Assembly: GCF_022760915.1 (NCBI RefSeq) | Contig: NZ_JAKTNS010000009.1 | Location: forward strand, 1-64,000 | DNA: 64,000 nt | Direction: 5' to 3' | DNA from: Thermus thalpophilus | GTDB lineage: Bacteria; Deinococcota; Deinococci; Deinococcales; Thermaceae | In this document: positions 43,617 through 53,400 of the stretch, one piece after another | How the letters are laid out: every line of letters begins with the position of its first letter | How positions within the stretch are numbered: position 1 is the stretch's first letter | The notes under the pieces: generated by a model | Databases searched by the model: none | Told to the model about the DNA's origin: nothing | Seen by the model: only the letters and a program-made list of their open reading frames with translations | Position numbers and translations under genes: made by a program

Positions 43617-46088
43617 GTGCGGGTGGTGGTGGCCCACGAGAACCTGGACTTTGACGCCCTGGGCTCCATGGTCCTGGCGGGGAAGCTTTTCCCGGGAAGC
43701 CTCCTCGCCTTGGTGGGGGGCCTCGAGGGTCCCCTGAAGGACCTCGCGCCCCTTCTGGAGGACCGCCTGGACCTGGTGCCCGCCGCCGAGATCTCCCTGG
43801 ACAAGGTGTCCGAGGTGGTCCTGGTGGACAACGCCCGCCCCGAGCGCATTGGGCCATTCAAGGCCTTGGTGGGGAAGGTTCCCTTCCTGGTCTTTGACCA
43901 CCACCCCAAGGCCCCGGGGGACGTGCCCGCCGTGGGGGGGAGGGTGCAGGCGGTGGGGGCCACGGTGAGCCTTCTCCTTCCCCTCCTTCTGGAGCGGGGG
44001 CTCAGCCTCACCCCCTTGGAGGCTACCTTGGCCTACGCCGGGGTGTGGGAGGACACTGGGGGGTTTAGCTTCCCGTCCACCACGGCCCTGGACCTGGAGG
44101 CGGGGCGGCTTCTTCTGGAGATCGGGGCGGAGGCCTGGCGGGTGAGGGAGTGGGTTAGGCCCCACCTCTCCGAGGAGGCCCGAAGCGTCTTAAAGGCCCT
44201 CCTTAGGAGCGCCCGGGTGGTGGAAAGGGAGGGCTTCCGCCTCCTCGTGGCGGAGGCCAAGGAGGAGGGGTACGTGCCCGCCCTGGCTCCCTTGGCCCAC
44301 ACCCTCTTGGACCTCCACGAGGCGGAAGGGGTGCTCCTGGTGCTCCGCCTAGGGAAGGAAACCCTCCTCATCGCCCGGAGCAAGGCCCGGCTGGACGTGG
44401 CTCGGTGGTTAGGAGAGGTGGGGGGCGGGGGGCATCCCCGGGCAGCCTTCGCCCGGGTGCGGGGGGTTAAGGGGGCGGTGCGGCGCCTCCTCCAAAGCCT
44501 TCCCCGGTACCTGGAGCCGGAGCCCACCCTGGGCGAGGCCATGACCGCCCCCGTGGAAACCCTAGCCCCCACCTCGGTGAGGGAGGCCCTCCGCCTTTTG
44601 GAGGAAAGGGGCTACGGGGCCATGCCCGTGGTGGTGCCCGGGGGGGAAGGGGTGAGGGTCTTGGGCTTAGCCCGGCGGCGGGACCTGAAGAAGGCGGAGC
44701 GGCTGGGCCTGGGGGACCACCCCGTGGAGGGGTTTTTGGCCCGGGCGGTGGTTCTCCCCCCAAGGACGCCCCTTTCCCAGGTGGAACAACACCTGAAGGA
44801 GGGCGGAGGGCGGGTACTTGTGGGCGAACGGGTGGGGGAAGGGTGGCAGCTTCTTGGCATCTTCACCCGCACGGACCTCTACCGGAGGCGGCCACTAGGG
44901 GAAAAGCCCGTGGGGGAGAGGGTTCTGGAGGCACTTCCCGAGGGGGCGAGGCGGGTCCTGGAGGCCTTGAAGGAAGCCTTTCCCCAGGGCCTCTACCTGG
45001 TGGGCGGGGCGGTGCGGGATGCCCTTTTGCTCCGCTCGGGGCCTGACATAGACCTGGTCCTGGAGCCGGAGGTCCGGGTGGAGGCGGTGGCCCGCTATTT
45101 GGTGGAGCGTTTTGGGGGTAGCTTTTCCCTCCACTACGCTTTTGGCACCGGGCGGGTGCGGCTTCCCTTCGGCCTGGTGGTGGATTTGGCTGAAAGCCGG
45201 GAGGAGGTCTATCCCTATCCCGGGGCGCTTCCCAAGGTCCGCCCGGCCCCCATCACCAAGGATCTGGAGCGGCGGGACTACACCGTGAACGCCATGGCCC
45301 TCTCCTTGGCCACCCGGGAGCTTTTGGACCCTTACGGGGGGCTAAAGGACCTCGAGGCCCGCCTCCTCCGCCCTCTCCACCCCCTTTCCTTTGTGGAGGA
45401 CCCAAGCCGCATCGTTCGCGGGGCGCGCCTTGCGGCCCGGCTTTCCTTCCGCTTCGCCGAGGAGGCCTTAAAGGCCCTTCCCCCGGCCCTTCTCCCCGAG
45501 GTCTTGAAGACAGCGAGCCAAAGCCGCCTTAGGGACGAGCTCCTTCTGACCTTGGAGGAGGACACCTTTTACCAGGCCCTGGCCCTTTTGGAGGAGTTAG
45601 GCGCCCTAAGGCCCCTGTACGGCCTAAGCCTTCCCCCCAAGGAGCCCTTCGCCCAGCTCAAGCCCCCTGAGGGGCCCCACCCCGAGCGCCTTTTGGTGGA
45701 GGCGAGGCTTTTGGTCCTCCTCTTCTTTCAGGAAGACCCCCTGGCCCGGGCCCAGGCCCTCTGGCTTTCCCGGAAGCTCCGGGAGGGGCTCTCCCTTCTC
45801 CTCAGGGCGCAACGAAGGGAAGAGGTGGAGCGGGAAGCCCTGGCCAAAGAACCCGTGCGTAGTGCCTTCCTCGCCCTTTTTCCCGAGCGGGAAGCCTGGC
45901 TTCTGGAAAGACCCAGGACCCTTCGGGGCCGTGACCTTTTGGAGCTTGGCTTGAAGCCGGGGCCCAAGGTGGGGGAGATCCTCCGCCGGGTGGCGGAGGC
46001 CCGGGCCCGGGGCGAGGTAAAGACCTTTGAGGAGGAGCTTGAGCTTGCCCGTAAACTGGTGGGGGATGGGACTCTTTCCGCTCCTTAA
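43617..46088 (+). CDS. DHH-CBS-tRNA nucleotidyltransferase/poly(A) polymerase fusion
   Basis: 823 aa. Residues 1-~300 form a DHH phosphoesterase (VVAHENLDFDALGS, D-H-H at 94-96, and the DHHA1-type GGGGHPRAAFARV). Residues ~310-430 form a CBS pair (MTAPVETLAPTSVREALRLLEERGYGAMPVV). From ~455 on comes a class II tRNA nucleotidyltransferase (LYLVGGAVRDALL, GPDIDLVLEPEV, RRDYTVNAMALSL, DPYGGLKDLEARLLRPLHPLSFVEDPSRIVRGARLAARLSF). Similar fusions act as A-adding or CCA-adding enzymes in deep-branching bacteria, with DHH perhaps trimming RNA. Both tRNAs nearby encode their own CCA, so repair is the likely job. The next gene overlaps by 23 bp. Confidence 0.9.
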   Translation: MRVVVAHENLDFDALGSMVLAGKLFPGSLLALVGGLEGPLKDLAPLLEDRLDLVPAAEISLDKVSEVVLVDNARPERIGPFKALVGKVPFLVFDHHPKAPGDVPAVGGRVQAVGATVSLLLPLLLERGLSLTPLEATLAYAGVWEDTGGFSFPSTTALDLEAGRLLLEIGAEAWRVREWVRPHLSEEARSVLKALLRSARVVEREGFRLLVAEAKEEGYVPALAPLAHTLLDLHEAEGVLLVLRLGKETLLIARSKARLDVARWLGEVGGGGHPRAAFARVRGVKGAVRRLLQSLPRYLEPEPTLGEAMTAPVETLAPTSVREALRLLEERGYGAMPVVVPGGEGVRVLGLARRRDLKKAERLGLGDHPVEGFLARAVVLPPRTPLSQVEQHLKEGGGRVLVGERVGEGWQLLGIFTRTDLYRRRPLGEKPVGERVLEALPEGARRVLEALKEAFPQGLYLVGGAVRDALLLRSGPDIDLVLEPEVRVEAVARYLVERFGGSFSLHYAFGTGRVRLPFGLVVDLAESREEVYPYPGALPKVRPAPITKDLERRDYTVNAMALSLATRELLDPYGGLKDLEARLLRPLHPLSFVEDPSRIVRGARLAARLSFRFAEEALKALPPALLPEVLKTASQSRLRDELLLTLEEDTFYQALALLEELGALRPLYGLSLPPKEPFAQLKPPEGPHPERLLVEARLLVLLFFQEDPLARAQALWLSRKLREGLSLLLRAQRREEVEREALAKEPVRSAFLALFPEREAWLLERPRTLRGRDLLELGLKPGPKVGEILRRVAEARARGEVKTFEEELELARKLVGDGTLSAP

Positions 46089-46671
46089 CGACCCGCCGGT
46101 TTTCGTTTTGGCCTTCCTCCTGGGGGCCTTGGGCCTCATGCTCCACAACCTCTTCCAGGCTTGGCTCGCCCACCGCTACGGGGAGGTGGCCCCCAGGCGC
46201 TACGGCTTTCTTTCCCTGGACCCCCGGGTTCACCTCGAGCCCTTGGGCCTGGTCCTCCTGGTCCTTTTGGGCTTCGGCTGGCCCCGCTTCGTGCCCACGG
46301 GGCTTCCCGGGCGGAAGGGAGCTTGGGTGGCCCTCATGGGACCCTTGGGCTTTTTTGTGGCCGCTTTCCTATACGGGCTTTTGGCCCGCTTCCTCCCGTA
46401 CCCTTTTGGCGAGGGTTTCCTGGTGGGGGAACAGCTAATGCTCCTTCACGCCGCAATCTATCTTTTTCCCGTACCGCCCTTGGACGGGGCCAAGGCTCTT
46501 TACGCCGTGGGCGGGCCGGAGGCGCGGCGGTTTTTGGACCAGCTGGCTGGCTACGGGCCCCTGGGCTTTATCCTCGTCTTCTTAGTCCTCTCCTACACCG
46601 GGGTGACGGGCGCGGTGGTCCAGGGGCTTGGGGGCCTCCTGGGTACCCTCTACCGGGCGCTTGGCTTATGA
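46066..46671 (+). CDS. Degenerate M50 (site-2 protease-like) membrane protein
   Basis: 201 aa, five to six hydrophobic helices. It aligns along its length with the active M50 homologue encoded next door. Where the neighbour has LTLHEWGHAYAAFRFGDP, this protein has LMLHNLFQAWLAHRYGEV, so HExxH has become HNLFQ and zinc catalysis should be lost. The third-ligand region is kept (FPVPPLDGAKALY versus LPIPPLDGSKIL). A regulatory or scaffolding pseudoprotease is the likely status. The start at ATG 46066 overlaps the previous gene, and the end overlaps the next by ATGA. Confidence 0.78.
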   Translation: MGLFPLLNDPPVFVLAFLLGALGLMLHNLFQAWLAHRYGEVAPRRYGFLSLDPRVHLEPLGLVLLVLLGFGWPRFVPTGLPGRKGAWVALMGPLGFFVAAFLYGLLARFLPYPFGEGFLVGEQLMLLHAAIYLFPVPPLDGAKALYAVGGPEARRFLDQLAGYGPLGFILVFLVLSYTGVTGAVVQGLGGLLGTLYRALGL

Positions 46672-47327
46672 TTGCCCTGCTGGAGCAAGACCCCCTGGCC
46701 TTTTTCCTGGCCTTTTTTGCCCTCCTCCTAAGCCTCACCCTGCACGAGTGGGGGCACGCCTACGCCGCCTTCCGCTTTGGGGACCCCACGGCCGAACGCT
46801 TGGGCCGGCTCACCCTGAATCCCTTAAAGCACCTGGATCCCTGGGGCACCCTGCTCCTCCTTCTGGTGGGCTTTGGTTGGGCCAAACCGGTGCCCATAAA
46901 CCCCGTGGCCTTTCGCGCTTACCGGTTCGGCCTTTTCGTGGTTTCGGTGGCGGGAATCGTCCTAAACCTTTGTCTCGCCGTGCTCTTTGCCCTCTTGGTG
47001 CGAGGGTTTTTTGCTCTAGACCCTTGGGCGGTGGCCCTGGCCTTCCGGGGGGAGGGGGGTGGGGTGGTGGGGGTCTTGGCGCTGGCTTCTTTTTACGCCA
47101 GCTCCATCAACCTGGTCCTGGCGGTCTTCAACCTCCTGCCCATCCCGCCTTTGGACGGGTCCAAGATCCTGCAAAGCCTCCTGCCCCTTTCCTGGCACCC
47201 GTTTCTTTGGCGGCTGGAGCAGTACGCCTGGCTTTCCTTTCTCCTCCTCCTCACCGTGCTTCGGGGACCGGTGCAGGAGGTCTTGCGCTGGGCACGGCGG
47301 GTGTTTTTCGGGTTTTTCTTCGGCTAA
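46668..47327 (+). CDS. M50 site-2 protease homologue, minimal form
   Basis: 219 aa membrane metalloprotease without PDZ or CBS domains. HEWGH lies in the first helix (LTLHEWGHAYAAFRFGD), followed by NPLKHLDPWGTLLLLLVGFGWAKPVPINP and the third zinc-ligand motif FNLLPIPPLDGSKIL. About six transmembrane helices. This compact subtype is common in bacteria; substrates are mostly unknown. Translational coupling to the inactive paralogue suggests the pair act together. Confidence 0.88.
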   Translation: MIALLEQDPLAFFLAFFALLLSLTLHEWGHAYAAFRFGDPTAERLGRLTLNPLKHLDPWGTLLLLLVGFGWAKPVPINPVAFRAYRFGLFVVSVAGIVLNLCLAVLFALLVRGFFALDPWAVALAFRGEGGGVVGVLALASFYASSINLVLAVFNLLPIPPLDGSKILQSLLPLSWHPFLWRLEQYAWLSFLLLLTVLRGPVQEVLRWARRVFFGFFFG

Positions 47328-47336
47328 ACTTCTCCC

Positions 47337-47555
47337 ATGCGGGTCCTGAGCCTGGTCCTCGTGGTCTTGGCCTTGCTCCTCCTCTTTCCCGCCCTCCTGC
47401 CCCTTTTGGGTTGGCTCAACTGGATGGTCCTGCCCTTAGCCCTTCTGGGGGCGGGGCTTGGGGTGTTGAGCGGGGAGGAGCGGGCGTTCAAGCTGGGCCT
47501 TTTGGTGATGGGGGTTTCCGCTTTACGTCTCCTTTTGGGCGGGGGCCTCCTCTAG
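47337..47555 (+). CDS. Small two- to three-helix membrane protein
   Basis: 72 aa and almost wholly hydrophobic: helices at about 3-24 (LSLVLVVLALLLLFPALLPLL), 27-44 and 51-70. It starts 9 bp after the M50 gene and resembles small accessory membrane proteins; no family is recognised. The 3' end overlaps the convergent nfo gene by 33 bp. It is probably real because of codon usage and spacing, but unproven. Confidence 0.55.
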   Translation: MRVLSLVLVVLALLLLFPALLPLLGWLNWMVLPLALLGAGLGVLSGEERAFKLGLLVMGVSALRLLLGGGLL

Positions 47556-48346
47556 CCAGGCGCGGAGGACCTTAAGGTTCCAGGCGTCTTCTTCCGGGCT
47601 CCTTGGGGTTTCCAGGATAAAGAGGCGGCCTTCTAGCCGGGGGTCTAGGAAGACGCCCTTTAGCCCTTCGCCGATTTCCCCCTGAAGGAGGTGGGCGTGG
47701 TGGTCTATGTGGCGGCCTAAGCCCCCCACGGAGTCGTTCAGGTGGACCACGGGCACCCGGTCCAGGCCCACGGCCCGGTCCAAGGCGGTGAGGACGCCGG
47801 CGGGGTCTCCCTTCACGTCGTACCCAGCGGCGAAGGCGTGGCAGGTGTCCAGGCAGACCCCTAGGGGGGTGTCGGCGATGAGCCACGCTAGCTCCTCAAA
47901 CTTCATCCCCACCTTCTCCCCGCCCCCGGCGGTGTTTTCTAGGAGGAGGGTGGGGCGGTCCTTGACCCCGGCCAGGCGGAGGGCTTTAAGCGCCCCTTCC
48001 TTCACCCGCTTGGGGTCCCCGGAGCCGGGGTGGACCACCACGTACTCCACCCCCAGGAGACGGGCCTTTTCCAGGTCGTCCGCCAGGCTCATCACGCTCT
48101 TTTCCCAAAGCTCTCCCTCAGCCCCTAGGTTCACCAGGTAGGAGGCGTGGATCACGGCGGGAAGGTCCGCCATCTCCCTCAGAGCTCGGAAGGCTTCCAC
48201 CTCGCCGGGGGAGAGGGTGCGGGTTTTCCAGGACCTTGGGCTTTTGGCGAAGATCTGGAAGCAGGAGAGCCCCAGGGACATGGCCTCCTCCACCGTCCCC
48301 GCCACTCCCTTTTTCCCGGCGATGGAGAGGTGAAACCCGTAGCGCC

Positions 48347-48350
<4 letters not shown>
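47523..48350 (-). CDS. nfo: Endonuclease IV
   Basis: 275 aa TIM-barrel AP endonuclease that cuts 5' to abasic sites in base-excision repair using three zinc ions. Metal-site segments are VIHASYLVNLG, VVVHPGSGDPK, LLLENTAGGGEKVG, GVCLDTCHAFAAGYD, VVHLNDSVGGLGRHIDHHAHLLQGEIGEG and FILETPRSPEEDA. The start overlaps the end of the RlpA-like gene (ATGA). Confidence 0.95.
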
Positions 48351-48835
<485 letters not shown>

Positions 48836-49873
48836 CTAGACCTCCTGCCAGCCTCGAGGGTAGCGGGAAAGAAGCTCAATCCCGTCCTCGGTGATGAGGA
48901 CGAGCTCCTCAATCCGCACGCCGCCCACCCCCGGGAGGTAAACCCCTGGCTCCACCGTGACCACCATGCCTGGCTCCAGGACCTCCTCGGTGTAAGGGGA
49001 AAGGGCGGGTCCCTCGTGCACGGCAAGCCCCACTCCGTGGCCCAAGGAGTGGACGAAGTAGCGGTCCAGGCCAAAGCGCCCAAGCTCCTCCCGGGCCAGG
49101 GCGTCTATTGCCTTGCCGGTGCGGCCAGGGCCTAAGGCTTCCAAGGCCCGCTCCAGGGCGGAAAGCACCGCCTGGAAGGCGCGCTTGAGCTCGCCCTCCA
49201 CCCTGCCCAGGGCCACGGTGCGGGTCATGTCCGAGTGGTACCCCGCCACCTTGGCCCCAAGGTCCAGCGTGACGAGCTCCCCCGCCTCCAGGCGCTTTTC
49301 CGAGGCCCCGGCGTGGGGAAGGGCCCCCCGCACCCCCGAGGCCACGATGGGGGGGAAGGCCACGCCCTCGGCCCCCCGTCGCCTTAGGAAAAACTCCAGC
49401 TCCAAGGCCACCTCCCGCTCCTCCACCCCCGGCTTGAGGAGGGAGAGGGCGTGGGCCAGGGCTTCCTCCGCCAAGGCTTGGGCTCTCTGGATGGCGGCCA
49501 CCTCTTCCGGCGTTTTCTTGAGCCTGAGGCGCTCCACCACCCCCTTGGTGGGCACCCATTCCGCTGGGGAGAGCTCCCGGAGGCGCTCCAAGGCGGCGTA
49601 GGGGAGGTGTTCCGCCTCAAAGCCCACCCGCCCCTTTAGGCCCTGGAGGAGGGCTTCCTTCTCCTCCCGCCGAAGGACCTTGGCGGGGATGCGGCTTTCC
49701 CGTTCCGCCTCGGGGTAGCGGGGGTCGGTGAGGAGGAAGGCCCCCTCCTCGGCGATGAGGACCTGGGCGTCTTCCGGGTGGGGGAAGCCGGAAAGGTAGC
49801 GGACGTTCTCCGGCCGGGTGATGTAGAGGGCGTCAAGCCCTAGGGGCGCTAGGAGGTTCCTGAGGTCCTGCAC
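48836..49873 (-). CDS. M24 family Xaa-Pro peptidase
   Basis: 345 aa, GTG start. An N-terminal creatinase-like domain (ALYITRPENVRYLSGF) precedes a pita-bread M24 domain. The metal ligands are recognisable in VTLDLGAKVAGYHSDMTRTVALG, FVHSLGHGVGLAVHEGP, GMVVTVEPGVYLPGVGGVRIEELVLIT. It removes N-terminal residues before proline or cleaves X-Pro dipeptides; PepP and PepQ cannot be separated safely. An extended -10 ends just before the GTG, giving a leaderless message. Confidence 0.9.
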   Translation of the reverse strand: MQDLRNLLAPLGLDALYITRPENVRYLSGFPHPEDAQVLIAEEGAFLLTDPRYPEAERESRIPAKVLRREEKEALLQGLKGRVGFEAEHLPYAALERLRELSPAEWVPTKGVVERLRLKKTPEEVAAIQRAQALAEEALAHALSLLKPGVEEREVALELEFFLRRRGAEGVAFPPIVASGVRGALPHAGASEKRLEAGELVTLDLGAKVAGYHSDMTRTVALGRVEGELKRAFQAVLSALERALEALGPGRTGKAIDALAREELGRFGLDRYFVHSLGHGVGLAVHEGPALSPYTEEVLEPGMVVTVEPGVYLPGVGGVRIEELVLITEDGIELLSRYPRGWQEV

Positions 49874-49879
49874 GGGGGT

Positions 49880-49888
49880 ACTATATCA
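49880..49888 (-). promoter_or_regulatory. Extended -10 for leaderless M24 peptidase gene
   Basis: Minus strand TGA-TATAGT. The hexamer (49885-49880) ends 6 nt before the GTG at 49873. It overlaps the stop codon of the upstream Uma2 gene, so the peptidase operon can be started independently. Confidence 0.6.
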
Positions 49889-50440
49889 CTCCCCCAAGCG
49901 CACGCCCTCGTAGAGGGCGGCCACCTCGAGGGTCACCGGGGGGCAGGAAAGGGTGAGAGCGTCCCCTGGCCCCAAGGCCAGGTAACGGAAACCCTCTCCT
50001 TCGCGCAAGTAAGCCTCCAGGGCCACCCGTTCCGTGTGGACCAGGAGGTAGGCGGTCAGGCTGGGAAGGCGAAGGTAGTGCCAAAGCTTTTTCCCTCGGT
50101 CCAGCGCCTCCGTACTCGGGGAAAGGATTTCCACCAAGAGGCAGGGGGCTTCCTCGTAGAGGGGGGAGGAGGAAGGGGCGCAGACCACCATGAGGTCGGG
50201 GTAGAAGACGGTGTCCTCGGCGACCTTTAGCCTGCGGTCTGCCGCGTAGGCCTCGCACCCCTGGGCCAGGGCGGACGGGGCAAGCCGGAGGAGGAGGCGG
50301 GTGAGGAGCTGGTTGTGGGCCCGCCCGGCCCCGGCCATGGCCCAGAGGGAGCCCTCCACCAGGTGGTGGCGCCAAGGACTTTCCTCTTCCAACCGGAGGT
50401 AGGCCTCGAGGTCCAGCCCTTTGCGGGCGGGCTCGCCCAT
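49886..50440 (-). CDS. Uma2 family (DUF820) protein
   Basis: 184 aa PD-(D/E)XK-fold protein of the Uma2 family. It shows the usual order: AYLRLEEESPWRHHLVEGSLWAMAGAGRAHNQL, VAEDTVFYPDLMVVCAP and APCLLVEILSPSTEALDRGKKLWHYLRLPSLTAYLLV. Predicted nuclease residues are D and E in PDLMVV and LVEIL. Uma2 genes are scattered and multicopy in thermophiles and cyanobacteria; their role is unknown. It starts 4 bp after the ileS stop. Confidence 0.87.
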   Translation of the reverse strand: MGEPARKGLDLEAYLRLEEESPWRHHLVEGSLWAMAGAGRAHNQLLTRLLLRLAPSALAQGCEAYAADRRLKVAEDTVFYPDLMVVCAPSSSPLYEEAPCLLVEILSPSTEALDRGKKLWHYLRLPSLTAYLLVHTERVALEAYLREGEGFRYLALGPGDALTLSCPPVTLEVAALYEGVRLGE

Positions 50441-50444
50441 GGCC

Positions 50445-53400
50445 TCAGTCTACCCGCTCCAGGCTAAAGCGCGCCCTACCCTCCTCGTCCGTCACCTCCG
50501 TGGTGTGCCCGGGGAAAAGCCCCTCGCCGAACTCCCGGGCCAAAACCTCTTCGGCGATCCAGGTCCCGTGGCGTTTCAAGGCCTCTTGGTAGGAGCCTTC
50601 CGCCTTGTAGCCCACGCGGATGCGGTCGGAAACCTTCAGGCCCATCTCCTTGCGGGCCTGTTGCAGGTGGCGGATGAGGTCGCGGGCGAGGCCTTCCAGG
50701 CGAAGCGCCTCGGTCACCTCCACCTTTAGCGCCGCCACGTACCCCTCCTTCTCCAGGGCCTCGTACCCTTGGGGGGCCTGGGCCTCGAGGAGGACCTCCT
50801 CGGGCAGGAGGGTGAGGGTTGCGCCCTCCACCTCGAGGGGGATGGCCTCGCCCTTGAGGGCCAGGGCGGCCACCCGATTTCCCTCCCGCTCCAGGGCTTC
50901 CCGGATCTTGGGGACGAGCCTGCCGTACTTGGGGCCCAGGGCCTTTAGGTTCGGGAGGACCCGGTGGGTAAGCACCTCCTCCCCCGGCTCCAGAACCCGC
51001 ACCTCCTTGACGTTGAGCTCCTCGGCGATTTCCTCAGCGAAGTGCTTGAGGCCTTCCCGCTCCAAGGGGGTGGGGGCGGTGACGAGGAGGAGGGGAAGGG
51101 GCATGCGGGTCTTCACCCCGCTTCTCGCCCGGGCAGCGCGGGCGAGTTCCACCACCTTGAGGACCGCCCGCATCTTGGCCACGAGCTCCCGGTCCCAAAG
51201 GGCCTCCTCCACCTCGGGCCAGTCCGTGAGGTGAACGCTTTCTGGCGCCATGGGGTCCACGCTCCGCGCCAGGTTTTGCCAGAGCTCCTCGGCCAAATAA
51301 GGGGTGAAGGGGGCGGTGAGCTTGGCCACGGTGAGGAGGGCCTCGTACAAGGTGGCGTAGGCCGCTTCCCGGTCCAGGGCGTCCTCGTTCTTCCAGAAGC
51401 GGCGGCGGTTCCGGCGCACGTACCACTGGGAGAGGTCCTCCACCACGAAGTCCCGGATGGCGCGGCTGGAGGTGGTGGGGTCGTAGGCCTCGAGGGCCTC
51501 CGTCACCCGGTGCTTCAGTTCCTGGAGCCGAGCCAGAAGCCAGCGGTCCATCTCGGGACGGGCCTCGGGCGGGGGCGGGTTTGTGAGGTCCGGGCGGTCC
51601 AGGTTGGCGTAGGTGACAAAGAAGCTATACACGTTCCACAGGGTGAGGAAGTAGTCCCGCACCGTCTCCCGCACCAGGTTGGGGCCAAAGCGGCGGTCGG
51701 CCTCGGGCGGGGCGGAGACGTAGATGTACCACCTCAGGGCGTCGGCCCCGAACTCCCGGAGGATGTCCCAGGGGTCCACCACGTTCCCCTTGGACTTGGA
51801 CATCTTCTGCCCCTTCTCGTCCAGGATGAGGCCGTGGCAGATCACGTTTTTAAAGGCGATGGAGCCGAAGAGCATGACCCCGAGTTGGTGGAGGGAGTTG
51901 AACCAGCCCCGGGTCTGGTCAATGCCCTCGGAGATGAAGTCGGCGGGGAAGCTTTCCTTGAACTCCTCCTCTCGCTCAAAGGGGTAGTGCAAGGAGGCGA
52001 AGGGCATGGCCCCGGAGTCGTACCAGACGTCAATCACGTAGGGCACCCGCCGCATGGTGCCCCCGCAGGCGCAAGCGAGCTCCACCCGGTCCACATAGGG
52101 CCGGTGGGGGTCAAAGGGCTCGGGAAGGGGGCCGGTGGCCCGCTTGCGGAGCTCGGCGAAGCTCCCGATGGCCTCCTCCTTGCCGCAGGCCTCGCAGACC
52201 CAGATGGGCAAGGGCGTGCCCCAGTAGCGGTTGCGGCTTAGGGCCCAGTCCACCAGGTTCCTGAGCCACTCCCCGTACCGCCCCTCCTTGATGTGGGGGG
52301 GAACCCAGTTAATCTCCTGGTTTTTCTTGAGGAGCTCCTCTTTGAAGCGGGTGTTTTGAATAAACCACGTTTCCGTGGCGTAGTACATGAGGGGAGTGGA
52401 GCAACGCCAGCAGTGGGGGTAGTTGTGCAGGTAGGGCTCCTCCTTGAAAAGAAGGCCCCGGGCTCTCAGGTCCTTGAGGATGGCCCGGTTGGCCTCGCGG
52501 AAGAAGAGGCCCTTGAAGGGTTCCACCAGGAGCTTCCCCTCCTCGTCCACGGTTTTCAAAAGGGGGAGGCCGTAGGCCCTGGCCGTCTCCAGGTCCTCGG
52601 CGCCGAAGGCGGGGGCCTGGTGGACGATGCCCGTGCCGTCTTCCCGGCTCACGTACTCCGCCAGGACCACGAAGTAGCCCCTTTCCACCCCTTGGGGGTA
52701 AGGGGGGGTGTAGGCCAGGCCCTCCAGCTCCTTGCCCAAGAAGGTTTTGAGGATGGGGGTTTCCTCCCCGAGGAGCTTCCGGCCCAGGCCTTCTTCCAGG
52801 ATCAGGGCCTCCTCCCCCACCTGGAAGGCGGCGTAGGTGAACTCGGGGTGGACCGCTGCCGCCACGTTCCCGGGCAGGGTCCAGGGGGTGGTGGTCCAAA
52901 CGAGGAGGCTCGCTTGGGATAGGCCAAGCCCGGCAGGTTCCTGCAAGGGCAGGCGCACGTAGATGGAGGGGTCTTGGATCTCCTTGTAGCCCAGGGCCAC
53001 CTCGTGGGAGGAGAGGGGGGTGCCGCAGCGGGGGCAGTAGGGCACCACCTTGTGGTCCCGGTAGAGGAGCCCCCGGTCAAAGAGGTTTTTGAGGCTCCAC
53101 CAGATGCTCTCAATGTAGGTGGGTTGGAGGGTGGCGTAAGCCCCCTTTAGGTCCACCCAGTAGGCGAGGCGCTCGGTGAAGGCCTCCCACTCCTTCTCGT
53201 AGGTGAAGACGGACTCCCGGCAGGCTTGGTTGAAGCGCTCAATGCCGTAGGCCTCAATCTCCCGCTTGCTCTTGAGGCCCAGCTTCTTTTCCACCTCCAG
53301 CTCCACGGGAAGCCCGTGGGTGTCCCAGCCCGCCCTACGGGGCACGTAGTAGCCCCGCATGGTCTTGTAGCGGGGGAAGAGGTCCTTGTAGCTTCGGGCC

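Noticed and set aside
46027..46065. Upstream TTG start for the degenerate M50 protein
   Set aside because: The added residues lie within the coding end of the preceding gene and are not hydrophobic; ATG 46066 starts directly before the first membrane helix.
52020..52250. Cys pairs in IleRS as a fused zinc-finger domain
   Set aside because: These are the normal zinc-binding insertions of bacterial IleRS.
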